A stretch of DNA of 37,487 nt from Hydrogenophaga sp. 2FB (GCF_005503365.1 NZ_SCML01000062.1:1-37487); one strand, 5' to 3'; numbered from the stretch's first letter, positions 1 to 7,199 are shown. Numbers and translations are program-made. The notes: generated by a model from the letters alone, not told the origin.

Positions 1-1160
1 ATGCGGGCCGGGGTGATGAGGCGAGCGCGCTCGTCGAGATAGCGCGCGTCGAGCAGGCTGCTCCAGCGGCCACCGGGGGCGGCGACGAAATCCGGGTCGG
101 CCACGTACTGCGCGCGGTCGGCGAACGCCAGGCGCGAGGCTTCGGTGTAGCTGTGCAGCCATTCGGCGGAGGGGAGCGGGTTGGCCATCGCGCCCTGGAC
201 CAGCGGTTCCCGCGCCTGCGGCGTGCGCGCCAGCAGGCCCAGGATCTGGCCCACGGCGATTGCACCCGAGCTCGGCGGCGGGAAGCCGCAGACGTTCAAG
301 GTGCGCTGCGCGGTGGTGTAGTCATGGCACAAAGCCTCGCGCTCCCGAGGTTGGTAGCGCTTCAGGTCGTCCAGGCTCAGGCTACCGGGGCGCACGGGGT
401 GTTGCTGGACCTTGTCGACGATGGCTCGGGCCACCGGGCCTTCGTGCAGGGCGATCGGGCCTTGCGTGGCGATGTTGCGCAAGACCTGCGCGAGTTCGGG
501 GTTGCGCAGCATGTGGCCGACCGGGTGGGGTTGTCCGTCGGGTCGGTAGAAATAGGCTGCGGCCACCGGGTCGGACTTCAGTGCGGTTTCGGCCAGCAGC
601 AGCGTATGGAGGCGCGGGCTCACCGCGAAGCCCCGTTCGGCCAGCTGGATCGCGGGGTCGAACAGGCGCGCCCAGGGCAGTTTGCCGTGTTGGCGGTGCG
701 CCTGCGCCAGCATCGCCACCGCGCCCGGCACGCCCACGGAGCGGCCGCTGGCCGCCGCGGTCATGAAGGGCAGGGGCTTGCCTTGTTCATCGAGAAACAG
801 GCGCTCGTTGGCAGCCGCCGGTGCGGTTTCGCGGCCGTCATAAGCCTGCACCTTGCGCCCGTCGTAATGCAGCAGGAAGGCGCCACCACCAATGCCGCTG
901 GACTGCGGTTCCACCAGCGTGAGCACCATCTGCACGGCGATGGCGGCGTCCACCGCACTACCGCCCGCGCGCAGGATGCGCGCGCCCGCCTCGGTGGCCA
1001 GCGGGTTGGCCGCGGCCACGGCCTGGCGCTGGAACGTCCAGCCCGGTTTGACGGTCAGGCCCGAGGCGCCCTCGGGCTGCTGCACGGACGAGGGTGCGGT
1101 GGGGGTGCCGCAAGCGCTCAACAGGGTGAGCGAGGCGATCAGGCAGGCAAAGCGTGTCAT
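1..1160 (-). CDS. ggt: Gamma-glutamyltransferase, predicted lipoprotein (3' end outside window)
   Basis: Gamma-glutamyl peptidase/transferase that splits glutathione and other gamma-glutamyl compounds outside the cytoplasm. The visible 386 codons start at ATG (1158-1160) and stay open to the window edge. The N-terminus MTRFACLIASLTLLSACGTP is a lipoprotein signal with an LSAC lipobox, so membrane anchoring is predicted. The family pattern follows: AANPLATEAGARILRAGGSAVDAAIAVQMVL, then EPQSSGIGGGAFLLHYDG, then GRSVGVPGAV, and PPPSSGAIAVGQILGLL further on. The protein is made as one chain and cleaves itself before a catalytic Thr, at about residue 391 in E. coli. The window stops at YLDERARLITPAR, just before that site, so catalysis cannot be checked here. 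It is transcribed in the same direction as the SDR gene upstream, with a hairpin between them. The family call is firm; the completeness of the gene is unknown. Confidence 0.93.
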   Translation of the reverse strand, partial: MTRFACLIASLTLLSACGTPTAPSSVQQPEGASGLTVKPGWTFQRQAVAAANPLATEAGARILRAGGSAVDAAIAVQMVLTLVEPQSSGIGGGAFLLHYDGRKVQAYDGRETAPAAANERLFLDEQGKPLPFMTAAASGRSVGVPGAVAMLAQAHRQHGKLPWARLFDPAIQLAERGFAVSPRLHTLLLAETALKSDPVAAAYFYRPDGQPHPVGHMLRNPELAQVLRNIATQGPIALHEGPVARAIVDKVQQHPVRPGSLSLDDLKRYQPREREALCHDYTTAQRTLNVCGFPPPSSGAIAVGQILGLLARTPQAREPLVQGAMANPLPSAEWLHSYTEASRLAFADRAQYVADPDFVAAPGGRWSSLLDARYLDERARLITPAR

Positions 1161-1211
1161 GGCAGGGCTCCCGTTGGTCGATGAGAGTGAGCAACCGTAA
1201 CCCAGAAACGC

Positions 1212-1237
1212 CTGTGGACCGAGAGGTCGGTCCACAG
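1212..1237 (-). terminator. Perfect 11-bp hairpin between SDR gene and ggt
   Basis: The arms 1212-1222 and 1227-1237 (CTGTGGACCGA / TCGGTCCACAG) are perfectly complementary around a GAGG tetraloop. On the minus strand the hairpin is followed by GCGTTTCTGGG, so the U-tract is weak. It probably ends or attenuates the SDR transcript before ggt, but an operator role cannot be excluded. Confidence 0.5.
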
Positions 1238-1282
1238 ATGCGTAAGAAGCCGTTTCACCGGCGGCGGCAGGCCGCCCGTGGC

Positions 1283-2041
1283 TTACTTCGGCGCCAGGCG
1301 GATGGCGCCGTCCAGGCGGATCACTTCGCCATTGAGCATGTCGTTCTCGACAATGTGCTTGGCCAGTTTGGCGTAGTCCTCGGGGGTACCCAGGCGGCTG
1401 GGGAAGGGCACGCCAGCGGCGAGCGCGTCCTGCACTTCCTTGGGCATGCCGAACAACATGGGCGTGCCGAAGATGCCGGGGGCAATCGTCATGTTGCGGA
1501 TGCCGTTGCGGGCCAGGTCGCGCGCGATCGGCAGGGTCATACCGACCACGCCGCCTTTGGAGGCTGCGTAGGCGGCCTGGCCGATCTGGCCGTCGTAGGC
1601 CGCCACACTGGCGGTGGAGATCATGACGCCGCGTTCGCCTGTCGCTTCGGGTTCGTTCTTGCACATCGCGTCGGCGGCGAGGCGGATCATGTTGAAGCTG
1701 CCCACCAGGTTGACCATGATGGTCTTGGTGTAGACGCCCAGGTTGTGTGCGCCGTTCTTGCCCACGGTCTTCTCGGCTGGTGCGATGCCGGCGCAGTTCA
1801 CCAGACCCATGAGTTTGCCCAGGGACACGGCCTTGGCCACCACCGCCTGGCCGTCGGCTTCGCTGCTCACGTCGCACTTCACAAAGGCGCCGCCGATCTC
1901 CTTGGCCACCGCTTCGCCCTTCTCGGCCTGCATGTCGGCGATCACGACTTTGCCGCCGTTGGCTGCCAGCATGCGCGCCGTGCCTTCACCCAGACCCGAC
2001 GCGCCGCCGGTGACGATGAATACCTTGCCTTGAATGTCCAT
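1283..2041 (-). CDS. SDR-family 3-hydroxyacyl-CoA dehydrogenase (HSD10-like)
   Basis: NAD-dependent short-chain dehydrogenase, 252 aa, cytosolic. It most resembles type II 3-hydroxyacyl-CoA / 2-methyl-3-hydroxybutyryl-CoA dehydrogenases, which act in fatty-acid and isoleucine breakdown. The Rossmann motif TGGASGLG is at residues 11-18, the NCAG motif at 82-85, the catalytic Ser at 145 in STASVAAYDG, and the YxxxK pair is Tyr158/Lys162. The characteristic HSD10 segments AGIAPAEKT and FGTPMLFGMP are present. The start is ATG 2041, set by an AGGAG Shine-Dalgarno about 7 nt upstream; the open frame extends further upstream but without such a site. A TTGACGT-AA-ACGTCAA palindrome lies about 40 bp upstream and suggests control by a LiuR-type regulator. 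Family assignment is firm; the exact acyl substrate is inferred. Confidence 0.9.
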   Translation of the reverse strand: MDIQGKVFIVTGGASGLGEGTARMLAANGGKVVIADMQAEKGEAVAKEIGGAFVKCDVSSEADGQAVVAKAVSLGKLMGLVNCAGIAPAEKTVGKNGAHNLGVYTKTIMVNLVGSFNMIRLAADAMCKNEPEATGERGVMISTASVAAYDGQIGQAAYAASKGGVVGMTLPIARDLARNGIRNMTIAPGIFGTPMLFGMPKEVQDALAAGVPFPSRLGTPEDYAKLAKHIVENDMLNGEVIRLDGAIRLAPK

Positions 2042-2079
2042 GGTGTGCTCCTGTGTGTATGAGGGGGATTGATGTGACG

Positions 2080-2095
2080 TTGACGTAAACGTCAA
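2080..2095. promoter_or_regulatory. LiuR-like operator palindrome in SDR/ppk2 intergenic region
   Basis: TTGACGTAAACGTCAA is a perfect inverted repeat with 7-bp arms and a 2-bp centre. It lies 39 bp upstream of the SDR start codon and about 90 bp upstream of ppk2. From memory, this resembles the site of LiuR (MerR family), which controls branched-chain amino acid and acyl-CoA degradation in beta- and gammaproteobacteria; that fits the SDR product. No regulator gene is visible in the window. Confidence 0.55.
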
Positions 2096-2183
2096 TTCGA
2101 CCGGGATTATGCGACATGCGTGTGTCACGCCGCTGTCACGTCGACGTCCTACGCTGTGCGCTTTGTTCCCGGATGGAGCCACC

Positions 2184-3092
2184 ATGTTTGACAGCCCCGA
2201 CGAGCTGATGCGCCGCATGCACGCCGACCTCATCGACAGCTACGACGAAGAGCTGGAGATGGAGCTGGAAGACGATGCGCTGGATCCGCGCGGGAATGGC
2301 GAAGCCGATGCGGCAAGCAAGGCAGCGCGCCGCACCTATTTCCGCGAGCTGTTCCGGTTGCAGGCCGAGCTGGTGAAGCTGCAGGACTGGGTGGTGGCCA
2401 CGGGACACAAGGTCGTGATCGTGTTCGAGGGCCGCGACGCGGCGGGCAAGGGTGGGGCGATCAAGCGCATCACGCAGCGCCTGAACCCGCGGGTGTGCCG
2501 TGTGGCCGCGTTGCCCGCGCCCAACGACCGCGAGCGCACGCAGTGGTACTTCCAGCGCTACGTGGCCCACCTGCCGGCGGCGGGTGAGATGGTGCTGTTC
2601 GACCGCAGCTGGTACAACCGCGCCGGTGTCGAGCGGGTCATGGGGTTTTGCACCGACGAGCAGTACGAAGAGTTCTTCCGTTCGGTGCCCGAGTTCGAGA
2701 AGATGCTTGTGCGCTCGGGCGTTCAGCTCATCAAATACTGGTTCTCGATTTCGGACGAAGAGCAGAATCTGCGCTTTTTGGGCCGCATCCACGATCCGCT
2801 GAAGCAGTGGAAGCTCAGCCCCATGGACCTGGAGAGCCGCCGTCGCTGGGAGCTCTACACGCAGGCAAAAGAAACCATGCTGGAGCGCACCCACATTCCC
2901 GAATCGCCTTGGTGGGTGGTGCAGGCCGACGACAAGAAGAAGGCGCGCTTGAACTGCATCCACCATTTGTTGAAACAGATGCCCTACACGGAAGTGGAGC
3001 GCGCCAGCATCACGCTGCCCGAACGCGTGCGCCACGAGGGTTACCGGCGCCACCAGGTGCCAGGCGAAATCCACGTGCCCCAGGTGTACTGA
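2184..3092 (+). CDS. ppk2: Polyphosphate kinase 2, class I single-domain
   Basis: Transfers phosphate between inorganic polyphosphate and nucleoside diphosphates, usually favouring NTP synthesis from polyP. It has 302 aa, the usual size for a one-domain class I PPK2. The Walker A motif GRDAAGKGG is at 83-91, and the Walker B/lid region LFDRSWYNRAGVE has its Asp at 140. The FQRYVAHLP, YWFSIS and RIHDPLKQWKLSPMDLESRRRW segments are also typical. The N-terminal 40 residues are rich in Asp/Glu. The start at ATG 2184 follows GGAG at short spacing; an in-frame start at 2109 would add 25 residues without a good ribosome site. The gene is divergent from the SDR gene and convergent with the iron-binding protein, with a shared terminator. 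Nucleotide preference cannot be read from the sequence. Confidence 0.94.
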   Translation: MFDSPDELMRRMHADLIDSYDEELEMELEDDALDPRGNGEADAASKAARRTYFRELFRLQAELVKLQDWVVATGHKVVIVFEGRDAAGKGGAIKRITQRLNPRVCRVAALPAPNDRERTQWYFQRYVAHLPAAGEMVLFDRSWYNRAGVERVMGFCTDEQYEEFFRSVPEFEKMLVRSGVQLIKYWFSISDEEQNLRFLGRIHDPLKQWKLSPMDLESRRRWELYTQAKETMLERTHIPESPWWVVQADDKKKARLNCIHHLLKQMPYTEVERASITLPERVRHEGYRRHQVPGEIHVPQVY

Positions 3093-3105
3093 CCCCCAAA
3101 AGACA

Positions 3106-3139
3106 AAAGCCCTTGGCAAACACCAAGGGCTTTGTTTTT
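3106..3139 (+). terminator. Bidirectional rho-independent terminator ppk2 / iron SBP
   Basis: The stem AAAGCCCTTGG (3106-3116) pairs with CCAAGGGCTTT (3123-3133) around a 6-nt loop. GTTTTT follows on the plus strand, and a shorter T-rich stretch follows on the minus strand. It lies between the convergent stop codons of ppk2 and the iron-binding protein. Confidence 0.9.
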
Positions 3140-3153
3140 GGCCGGCGCGGAGC

Positions 3154-4209
3154 TTACTTGTACCCGACGCGGTCCAGCATTTGTTGGACCTTGGTCATGT
3201 TCTTCGCCACCACGCCCAGAGGCACGGTCTCGGCCTTGAAGCTGTCACCGCCGATGGCTTTGATGGCCGGGTTGTCGATCTTCAGGCCCTTGACGGTGGG
3301 GAACTCGTTGTTGCCATTGGCGAAGTAGTCCTGCGCGTAGGGGCTGGACAGGAATTCCATGAAGGCGATCGCGTTGTCGCGGTTCTTGGCATGCTTGGCC
3401 ACGCCCGCACCCGCAATGTTCACATGGGTGCCACTGGTGCCCTGGTTGGGGAACATGACCTTGACTTTGCTCATCACGGCCTTGTCTTCTGCCTTGTCGG
3501 ATTTGACGAGGCGAGCGATGTAGTAGGTGTTGGTCAGGGCCACGCCGCATTCGCCAGAGGCCACACCCTTGATCTGGTCGGTGTCGCCACCCTTGGGCGC
3601 GCGCGCCATGTTGTCCACCACGCCCTTGAGCCAGGCTTCTCCCTTCTGATCACCCAGGCGCTCCACCACGGTGGAGAACAGGGACAGGTTGTAGGGGTGC
3701 GAACCCGAGCGGGTGCAGACCATGCCCTTGAGCTTCGGGTTGGCCAACTGCTCGTACGTGGCCACGTCTTCGGCCTTGACACGGGCCGGGTCGTAGACGA
3801 TCACGCGGGCGCGGGTGGAGAAACCCGTCCAGGTCACGCCGTCGGCGGTGGCGTGGGCGCGCAGGTTGGCGGGGATGGCGGCGTCCAGCTTGGCCGACTT
3901 GATCGGTTGGAACAGGCCCTGCGTGTCGGCAGTGGCCAGGCGAGCGGCGTCCACCAGCATGATCACGTCGGCCGGAGAGGCAGCACCCTCGGCACGCAGT
4001 CGGGCGATGATGCCCGCGTCGTCGGCGTCCACGCGGTTGATCTTGATGCCGGTGGTCTTGGTGAACGTGTCGTACATCACCTCGTCGGTCTGGTAGTGGC
4101 GGGCGGAGTACAGGTTGAGCACCTTGTCCTGTGCAAATGCCTGCGTCTGTGCGCCAAGGGAGGCGGCGGCAACGGCCAGCGCCGCGGAAAGCTTGAGCGA
4201 GTGTTTCAT
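3154..4209 (-). CDS. Fe(3+) ABC transporter periplasmic substrate-binding protein (FbpA/FutA type)
   Basis: Binds ferric iron in the periplasm and delivers it to an inner-membrane ABC permease. It has 351 aa, with a Sec signal peptide at about residues 1-26 (cleavage after AFA). The mature protein opens with the family motif LNLYSARHYQTDE. The late tyrosine pair Tyr229/Tyr230 in GVALTNTYYIARL, which ligates iron in FbpA/FutA proteins, is intact. The start is ATG 4209. No permease or ATPase gene is adjacent, so the protein either works with a transporter encoded elsewhere or is an orphan receptor. A Fur-like box overlaps the predicted promoter just upstream, supporting iron repression. Specificity for iron rather than another metal is inferred from the family. 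Confidence 0.92.
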   Translation of the reverse strand: MKHSLKLSAALAVAAASLGAQTQAFAQDKVLNLYSARHYQTDEVMYDTFTKTTGIKINRVDADDAGIIARLRAEGAASPADVIMLVDAARLATADTQGLFQPIKSAKLDAAIPANLRAHATADGVTWTGFSTRARVIVYDPARVKAEDVATYEQLANPKLKGMVCTRSGSHPYNLSLFSTVVERLGDQKGEAWLKGVVDNMARAPKGGDTDQIKGVASGECGVALTNTYYIARLVKSDKAEDKAVMSKVKVMFPNQGTSGTHVNIAGAGVAKHAKNRDNAIAFMEFLSSPYAQDYFANGNNEFPTVKGLKIDNPAIKAIGGDSFKAETVPLGVVAKNMTKVQQMLDRVGYK

Positions 4210-4285
4210 GCGTATTTCTCGATGGAAGTGGGTGGACGATGACGGCGAAAAACCGCCTGAGAAGGCAGCGCCTGGAACGCCCGGG

Positions 4286-4328
4286 ATAATCGCGGAAGAT
4301 GCTAGCACAAACAAGAATGGTTCTTAAT
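4286..4328 (-). promoter_or_regulatory. Promoter of iron SBP with overlapping Fur-like box
   Basis: On the minus strand, TTGTTT (4309-4314) and GATTAT (4286-4291) are 17 bp apart and form a plausible sigma-70 promoter for the iron-binding protein. AACAAGAATGGTTCTTAAT (4310-4328) overlaps the -35 element, contains the exact inverted repeat AAGAA-TGG-TTCTT, and matches 14 of 19 positions of a Fur-box form AATGAGAATGATTCTCATT (my own comparison from memory). The box also covers the first two bases of the start codon of the divergent patatin-like gene. Confidence 0.6.
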
Positions 4329-5271
4329 GACATTTAAGAAAACGAAGGCTTGCTCCCGCCGCCTTGCAATGGGTGCCATGGTCATGCTGATGGCCGCGTG
4401 TGGCACCTCGGTGCGATTGCCCGAGACGCCCGTGACCGTACCCGTGCTCACGCCGGAGCCCGTCACCCGCGCACCCCGTCTGGGACTGGCGTTGGGGGGC
4501 GGTGCCGCGCGCGGCTTCGCCCACGTGGGCGTGATCCAGGTGCTGGAGCAAAACGGCATCCGCCCGGACTTTGTCGCCGGCACGTCGGTGGGCAGCATGG
4601 TGGCCGCGATGTACGCCAGCGGCAAAACCGCCACCGAACTGGAGGCCACCGCACTCAGCATGGAAGAAGCCATGCTCACCGACTGGGCGCTGCCGATTTT
4701 CGGGCGGGGCGTGTTGCGCGGCGAGGCACTCACGCGTTATGTGAGGCAGGCCGTGGGTGGCAAGCTGCTGGAGAACATGAAGATCCCGCTGGGCGTGCTG
4801 GCCACCGACCTGGCCACCGGGCAAGGTGTGCTGTTTCGCCGCGGCGACGCCGCGCAGGCGGTGCGAGCTTCCAGCGCTGTGCCCGGTGTGTTCGCGCCCG
4901 TGAACATCACAGGGCGCGACTATGTGGACGGCGGTCTGGTGGCGCCGGTGCCGGTACGCCAGGCTCGCGACATGGGGGCCGAGGTCGTGCTGGCGGTGGA
5001 CATTTCGAGTGCGCCCGAGGGCAACTCGGCGGTCGGCAGCGTGCAGGTGCTGTTGCAAACCTTTGCCATCATGGGCCAGAGCATCAACCGCCACGAACTC
5101 GCTGGCGCCGACGTGGTCGTGCGTCCGGCACTGGCCGGGGTGGGCGGCGCGGACTTCAGCGCGCGCCAGCGCTCGATCGAAGCGGGCCGGGCCGCCATGC
5201 AAGCGGCGCTGCCGCAACTGAAAACCCAGTTGGCCCGCCGGCTGCCCATGACGGGGCGCGGCGAACCATAA
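4327..5271 (+). CDS. Patatin-like phospholipase family lipoprotein (RssA-like)
   Basis: Ser-Asp dyad acyl hydrolase, probably acting on membrane lipids from a lipoprotein anchor. It has 314 aa. The N-terminus has basic residues, a hydrophobic stretch and the lipobox MAAC (Cys25). The oxyanion-hole motif GGGAARG is at 57-63, the nucleophile motif GTSVGS at 85-90 (Ser87), and the catalytic Asp is in DGG at 201-203. All residues needed for activity are present. ATG 4327 was kept as the start because it gives a complete lipoprotein signal, although no Shine-Dalgarno precedes it; ATG 4369 would shorten the basic n-region. The start codon lies inside the Fur-like box of the neighbouring iron gene, so iron control of both genes is possible. 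The physiological substrate is unknown. Confidence 0.9.
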   Translation: MTFKKTKACSRRLAMGAMVMLMAACGTSVRLPETPVTVPVLTPEPVTRAPRLGLALGGGAARGFAHVGVIQVLEQNGIRPDFVAGTSVGSMVAAMYASGKTATELEATALSMEEAMLTDWALPIFGRGVLRGEALTRYVRQAVGGKLLENMKIPLGVLATDLATGQGVLFRRGDAAQAVRASSAVPGVFAPVNITGRDYVDGGLVAPVPVRQARDMGAEVVLAVDISSAPEGNSAVGSVQVLLQTFAIMGQSINRHELAGADVVVRPALAGVGGADFSARQRSIEAGRAAMQAALPQLKTQLARRLPMTGRGEP

Positions 5272-5300
5272 AAAAAGCCCTCACTTTGCAGTGAGGGCTT
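5269..5300 (-). terminator. Terminator between patatin-like gene and phasin
   Basis: AAGCCCTCACT (5275-5285) pairs with AGTGAGGGCTT (5290-5300) over a TTGC loop. The T-run lies on the minus-strand side (TTTTTTAT), so it fits best as the end of the leftward phasin transcript. It sits immediately after the stop codon of the patatin-like gene and can also act on that transcript. Confidence 0.85.
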
Positions 5301-5426
5301 AAGGGGTCCGATGAAATCGAATTTCGAAAAGGACCCGAGGAGACAACCAGAAAAACAGACTTGAGATTCAAGCGCTGCCTTTGTATGGGGGCCAGCGCGT
5401 CGTGGTTTGATCCTAGTGCGCCCACC

Positions 5427-5440
5427 TTGACCTAGGTCAG
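5427..5440. promoter_or_regulatory. FNR/DNR-like palindrome between convergent genes
   Basis: TTGACCTAGGTCAG contains the perfect 12-bp palindrome TGACCTAGGTCA. Its layout matches the FNR/DNR form TTGAY-N4-RTCAA at all but the last base. It lies in the 201-bp gap between two gene 3' ends, where no promoter is expected, so its role is unknown. A related half, TTGATCCTAG, lies just upstream at 5407-5416. Confidence 0.3.
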
Positions 5441-5472
5441 CGGGCCGATCAACGGCACGATCGCGGTGATGT

Positions 5473-6015
5473 TCAGCGCTTCTTGGCGGCCGACTTCGTG
5501 GCGCTCACAGCGGAAGCGGTCACGGTGTTGAAGTTGGACTCGGCCATTTCGGTGGCTTGCTTGACAGCCTTCTGCACCGATTCCATGGCGTTGTTGGCAG
5601 CGGAGACAGCGCTCTTCATCACGGCCACGGCGGTTTCGGAACCGGCGGGGGCGTTCTTGGCGGCGTTGTCCACGACAGCCAGGAATTTCTTCTGGGTGTC
5701 GCTGGCTTGTGCTTCAGCGGCCTTGCCGAACTCGGCACCGGTACCGGCGGCGATGTCGTACAGGTGGCGGCTGTAAGCCACGGTCTTCTCGGCCAGCGGC
5801 TGGAACAGGTTGGCTTGCAGGGCCAACAGTTCCTGGGCGTCCTTGACGCTCAGCAGGGCTTGCGTGCTGTTGGCGGACTCGGACAGGGCGGCCTTGGTGG
5901 CTTGCACGTTCAGATCCACCAGCTTTTCCACGCCTTCGAAGGCCTTCTGGGTCAGACCGAAGATGGTCTCGATGTTGGCTTTCTGGGCGGCAATCACTTG
6001 TTCGGCGGTCAACAT
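5473..6015 (-). CDS. phaP: Phasin family protein (PHA granule surface protein)
   Basis: Coats polyhydroxyalkanoate granules and controls their number and size. It has 180 aa, is all-helical and amphipathic, with a long Ala-rich C-terminal half ending in KSAAKKR. The N-terminus MLTAEQVIAAQKANIETIFG and the following AFEGVEKLVDLNVQATKAAL segment are typical of the betaproteobacterial Phasin_2/TIGR01841 group. ATG 6015 is preferred because AGGAG ends 8 nt upstream; the in-frame TTG at 6021 would leave only 2 nt. The promoter is bracketed by two PhaR-like boxes and a strong terminator follows the gene, so it appears monocistronic. No PHA synthase lies nearby, which is common for phasin genes. Confidence 0.93.
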   Translation of the reverse strand: MLTAEQVIAAQKANIETIFGLTQKAFEGVEKLVDLNVQATKAALSESANSTQALLSVKDAQELLALQANLFQPLAEKTVAYSRHLYDIAAGTGAEFGKAAEAQASDTQKKFLAVVDNAAKNAPAGSETAVAVMKSAVSAANNAMESVQKAVKQATEMAESNFNTVTASAVSATKSAAKKR

Positions 6016-6071
6016 ATTCAATACTCCTGAGCTTGTAAATAAACTGGGTTTAGTTGAAGGCTGCGATGTAA

Positions 6072-6146
6072 TTGCTGCGCTGCAACATGACCCGAATTAT
6101 AGGGAAGGCTCGCAGGCATGCAAGCCTTTTTTGCTGCGCTGCAGCA
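6072..6146 (-). promoter_or_regulatory. phaP promoter flanked by two PhaR-like operators
   Basis: On the minus strand, -35 TTGCAT (6118-6123) and -10 TATAAT (6096-6101) are spaced by 16 bp. TTGCTGCGCTGCAACA (6072-6087) covers the predicted transcript start, and TTGCTGCGCTGCAGCA (6131-6146) lies 7 bp upstream of the -35. The two 16-mers differ at one base. The arrangement matches what I recall of PhaR binding at the Ralstonia eutropha phaP promoter, one site at the transcription start and one just upstream of the -35. PhaR itself is not encoded in the window. Confidence 0.75.
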
Positions 6147-6233
6147 TTCTAGAGACGGGGTTCTAAAAGGCGGGTTCCGTGGCCCTGTGTCACGGCGCCG
6201 ACAATGACAGACCATCCTGCGAGGATTTCACGC

Positions 6234-7199
6234 GTGCACGCCTTCTACGCCGACCACTTCGTTTTGCCGCTGCCCAGCGGGCACCGCTTTCCCATGGCGA
6301 AATACGCGCGCCTGCGCGAGCGGCTGGTGGCCGAATTGCCCGAGGTGCGGTTGTTCGAGGCCTTGCCAGCGAGCCCTGGCGAACTGGCCTTGGTGCACAC
6401 CAGTGCCTACGTCGAGGCCGTGGACACGGGCGGGCTGAGTCCGGCCGCGCAACGCGAGATCGGATTTCCCTGGAGCCAGGCCATGGCCGAGCGGGCGCGC
6501 CGCTCGGTGGGCGCCACATTGCAGGCTTGCCGCAGCGCCATGGGGGACGGGGGGCTGGCGGCCAACCTGGCCGGTGGCACGCACCACGCGTATGCCGACA
6601 AGGGCAGCGGCTTCTGCGTGTTCAACGACTTCGCCGTGGCCGCGCGCCTGATGCAGGCCGAGCACGAAGCCCTGCGCGTCGCGATCATCGATCTCGATGT
6701 GCACCAGGGCAACGGCACGGCGTCGATCTTCTCGAACGATGCCTCCGTGTTCACGCTCTCGCTGCACGGCGCCCGCAATTTCCCGTTTCGCAAGGAAGCG
6801 AGCGACCTCGACGTCGAACTGCCCGATGGCTGCGACGACGGTGCCTACCTGGAGGCCCTGGAGCGTGCACTCGGCGAGCTGGAGCGCCGCTTCGAACCGG
6901 GCCTCGTGCTGTACCTGGCTGGCGCCGACCCGCACGAGGGTGATCGGCTCGGGCGCCTGAAGCTCACGTTCGATGGCCTGGAGGCGCGCGATCGGCGCGT
7001 AATGGATTGGGCCTGGAGCCGGCGGCTGCCGCTGGCCTTGGCCATGGGCGGAGGTTATGGCAATGACCTGGAGGCGACGGTGCAGGTTCAGGTCAACACC
7101 TACCGCACCGCGTTGCAATACTGGCAGCGTTGGCACGCGTTGACGCCCAACCCGACGACAGCGGCGGATGCCAGCCGCTGGCACAATGCCTCGGCATGA
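6234..7199 (+). CDS. Histone deacetylase superfamily amidohydrolase (AcuC/HDAC-like)
   Basis: Zinc-dependent deacetylase fold; bacterial members remove acetyl groups from acetyl-CoA synthetase, polyamines or other small amides. With GTG 6234 as start it has 321 aa and begins VHAFYADHFVLPLPSGHRFP, the usual N-terminus of this group. GAGGA ends 8 nt upstream, while the in-frame ATG at 6204 has no ribosome site. The active-site His pair is His117/His118 in GGTHHAY. The zinc ligands are Asp155 and His157 in DLDVHQGNG and Asp232 in GADPHEGD. A GGGY motif closes the pocket. It is the first of a rightward run with the thioesterase and nitroreductase. No acetyl-CoA synthetase is adjacent, so the substrate is open. 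Confidence 0.88.
   Translation: MHAFYADHFVLPLPSGHRFPMAKYARLRERLVAELPEVRLFEALPASPGELALVHTSAYVEAVDTGGLSPAAQREIGFPWSQAMAERARRSVGATLQACRSAMGDGGLAANLAGGTHHAYADKGSGFCVFNDFAVAARLMQAEHEALRVAIIDLDVHQGNGTASIFSNDASVFTLSLHGARNFPFRKEASDLDVELPDGCDDGAYLEALERALGELERRFEPGLVLYLAGADPHEGDRLGRLKLTFDGLEARDRRVMDWAWSRRLPLALAMGGGYGNDLEATVQVQVNTYRTALQYWQRWHALTPNPTTAADASRWHNASA

Noticed and set aside
153..1184. 343-codon plus-strand frame at the left edge
   Set aside because: The minus strand encodes an unmistakable gamma-glutamyltransferase here; the plus-strand translation has no family features.
2136..3119. 327-codon minus-strand frame opposite ppk2
   Set aside because: It is the exact antisense of a gene with all PPK2 motifs and has no recognisable domain.
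3181..4242. 353-codon plus-strand frame opposite the iron-binding protein
   Set aside because: The minus strand has a signal peptide and iron-binding motifs; the plus translation is Val/Gly/His-rich shadow.
6016..6021. TTG 6021 as the phasin start
   Set aside because: It would be only 2 nt from the AGGAG Shine-Dalgarno; ATG 6015 has normal spacing.
6204..6233. ATG 6204 as the deacetylase start
   Set aside because: It has no ribosome site, and GTG 6234 with GAGGA at 8 nt begins at the family's conserved N-terminus.
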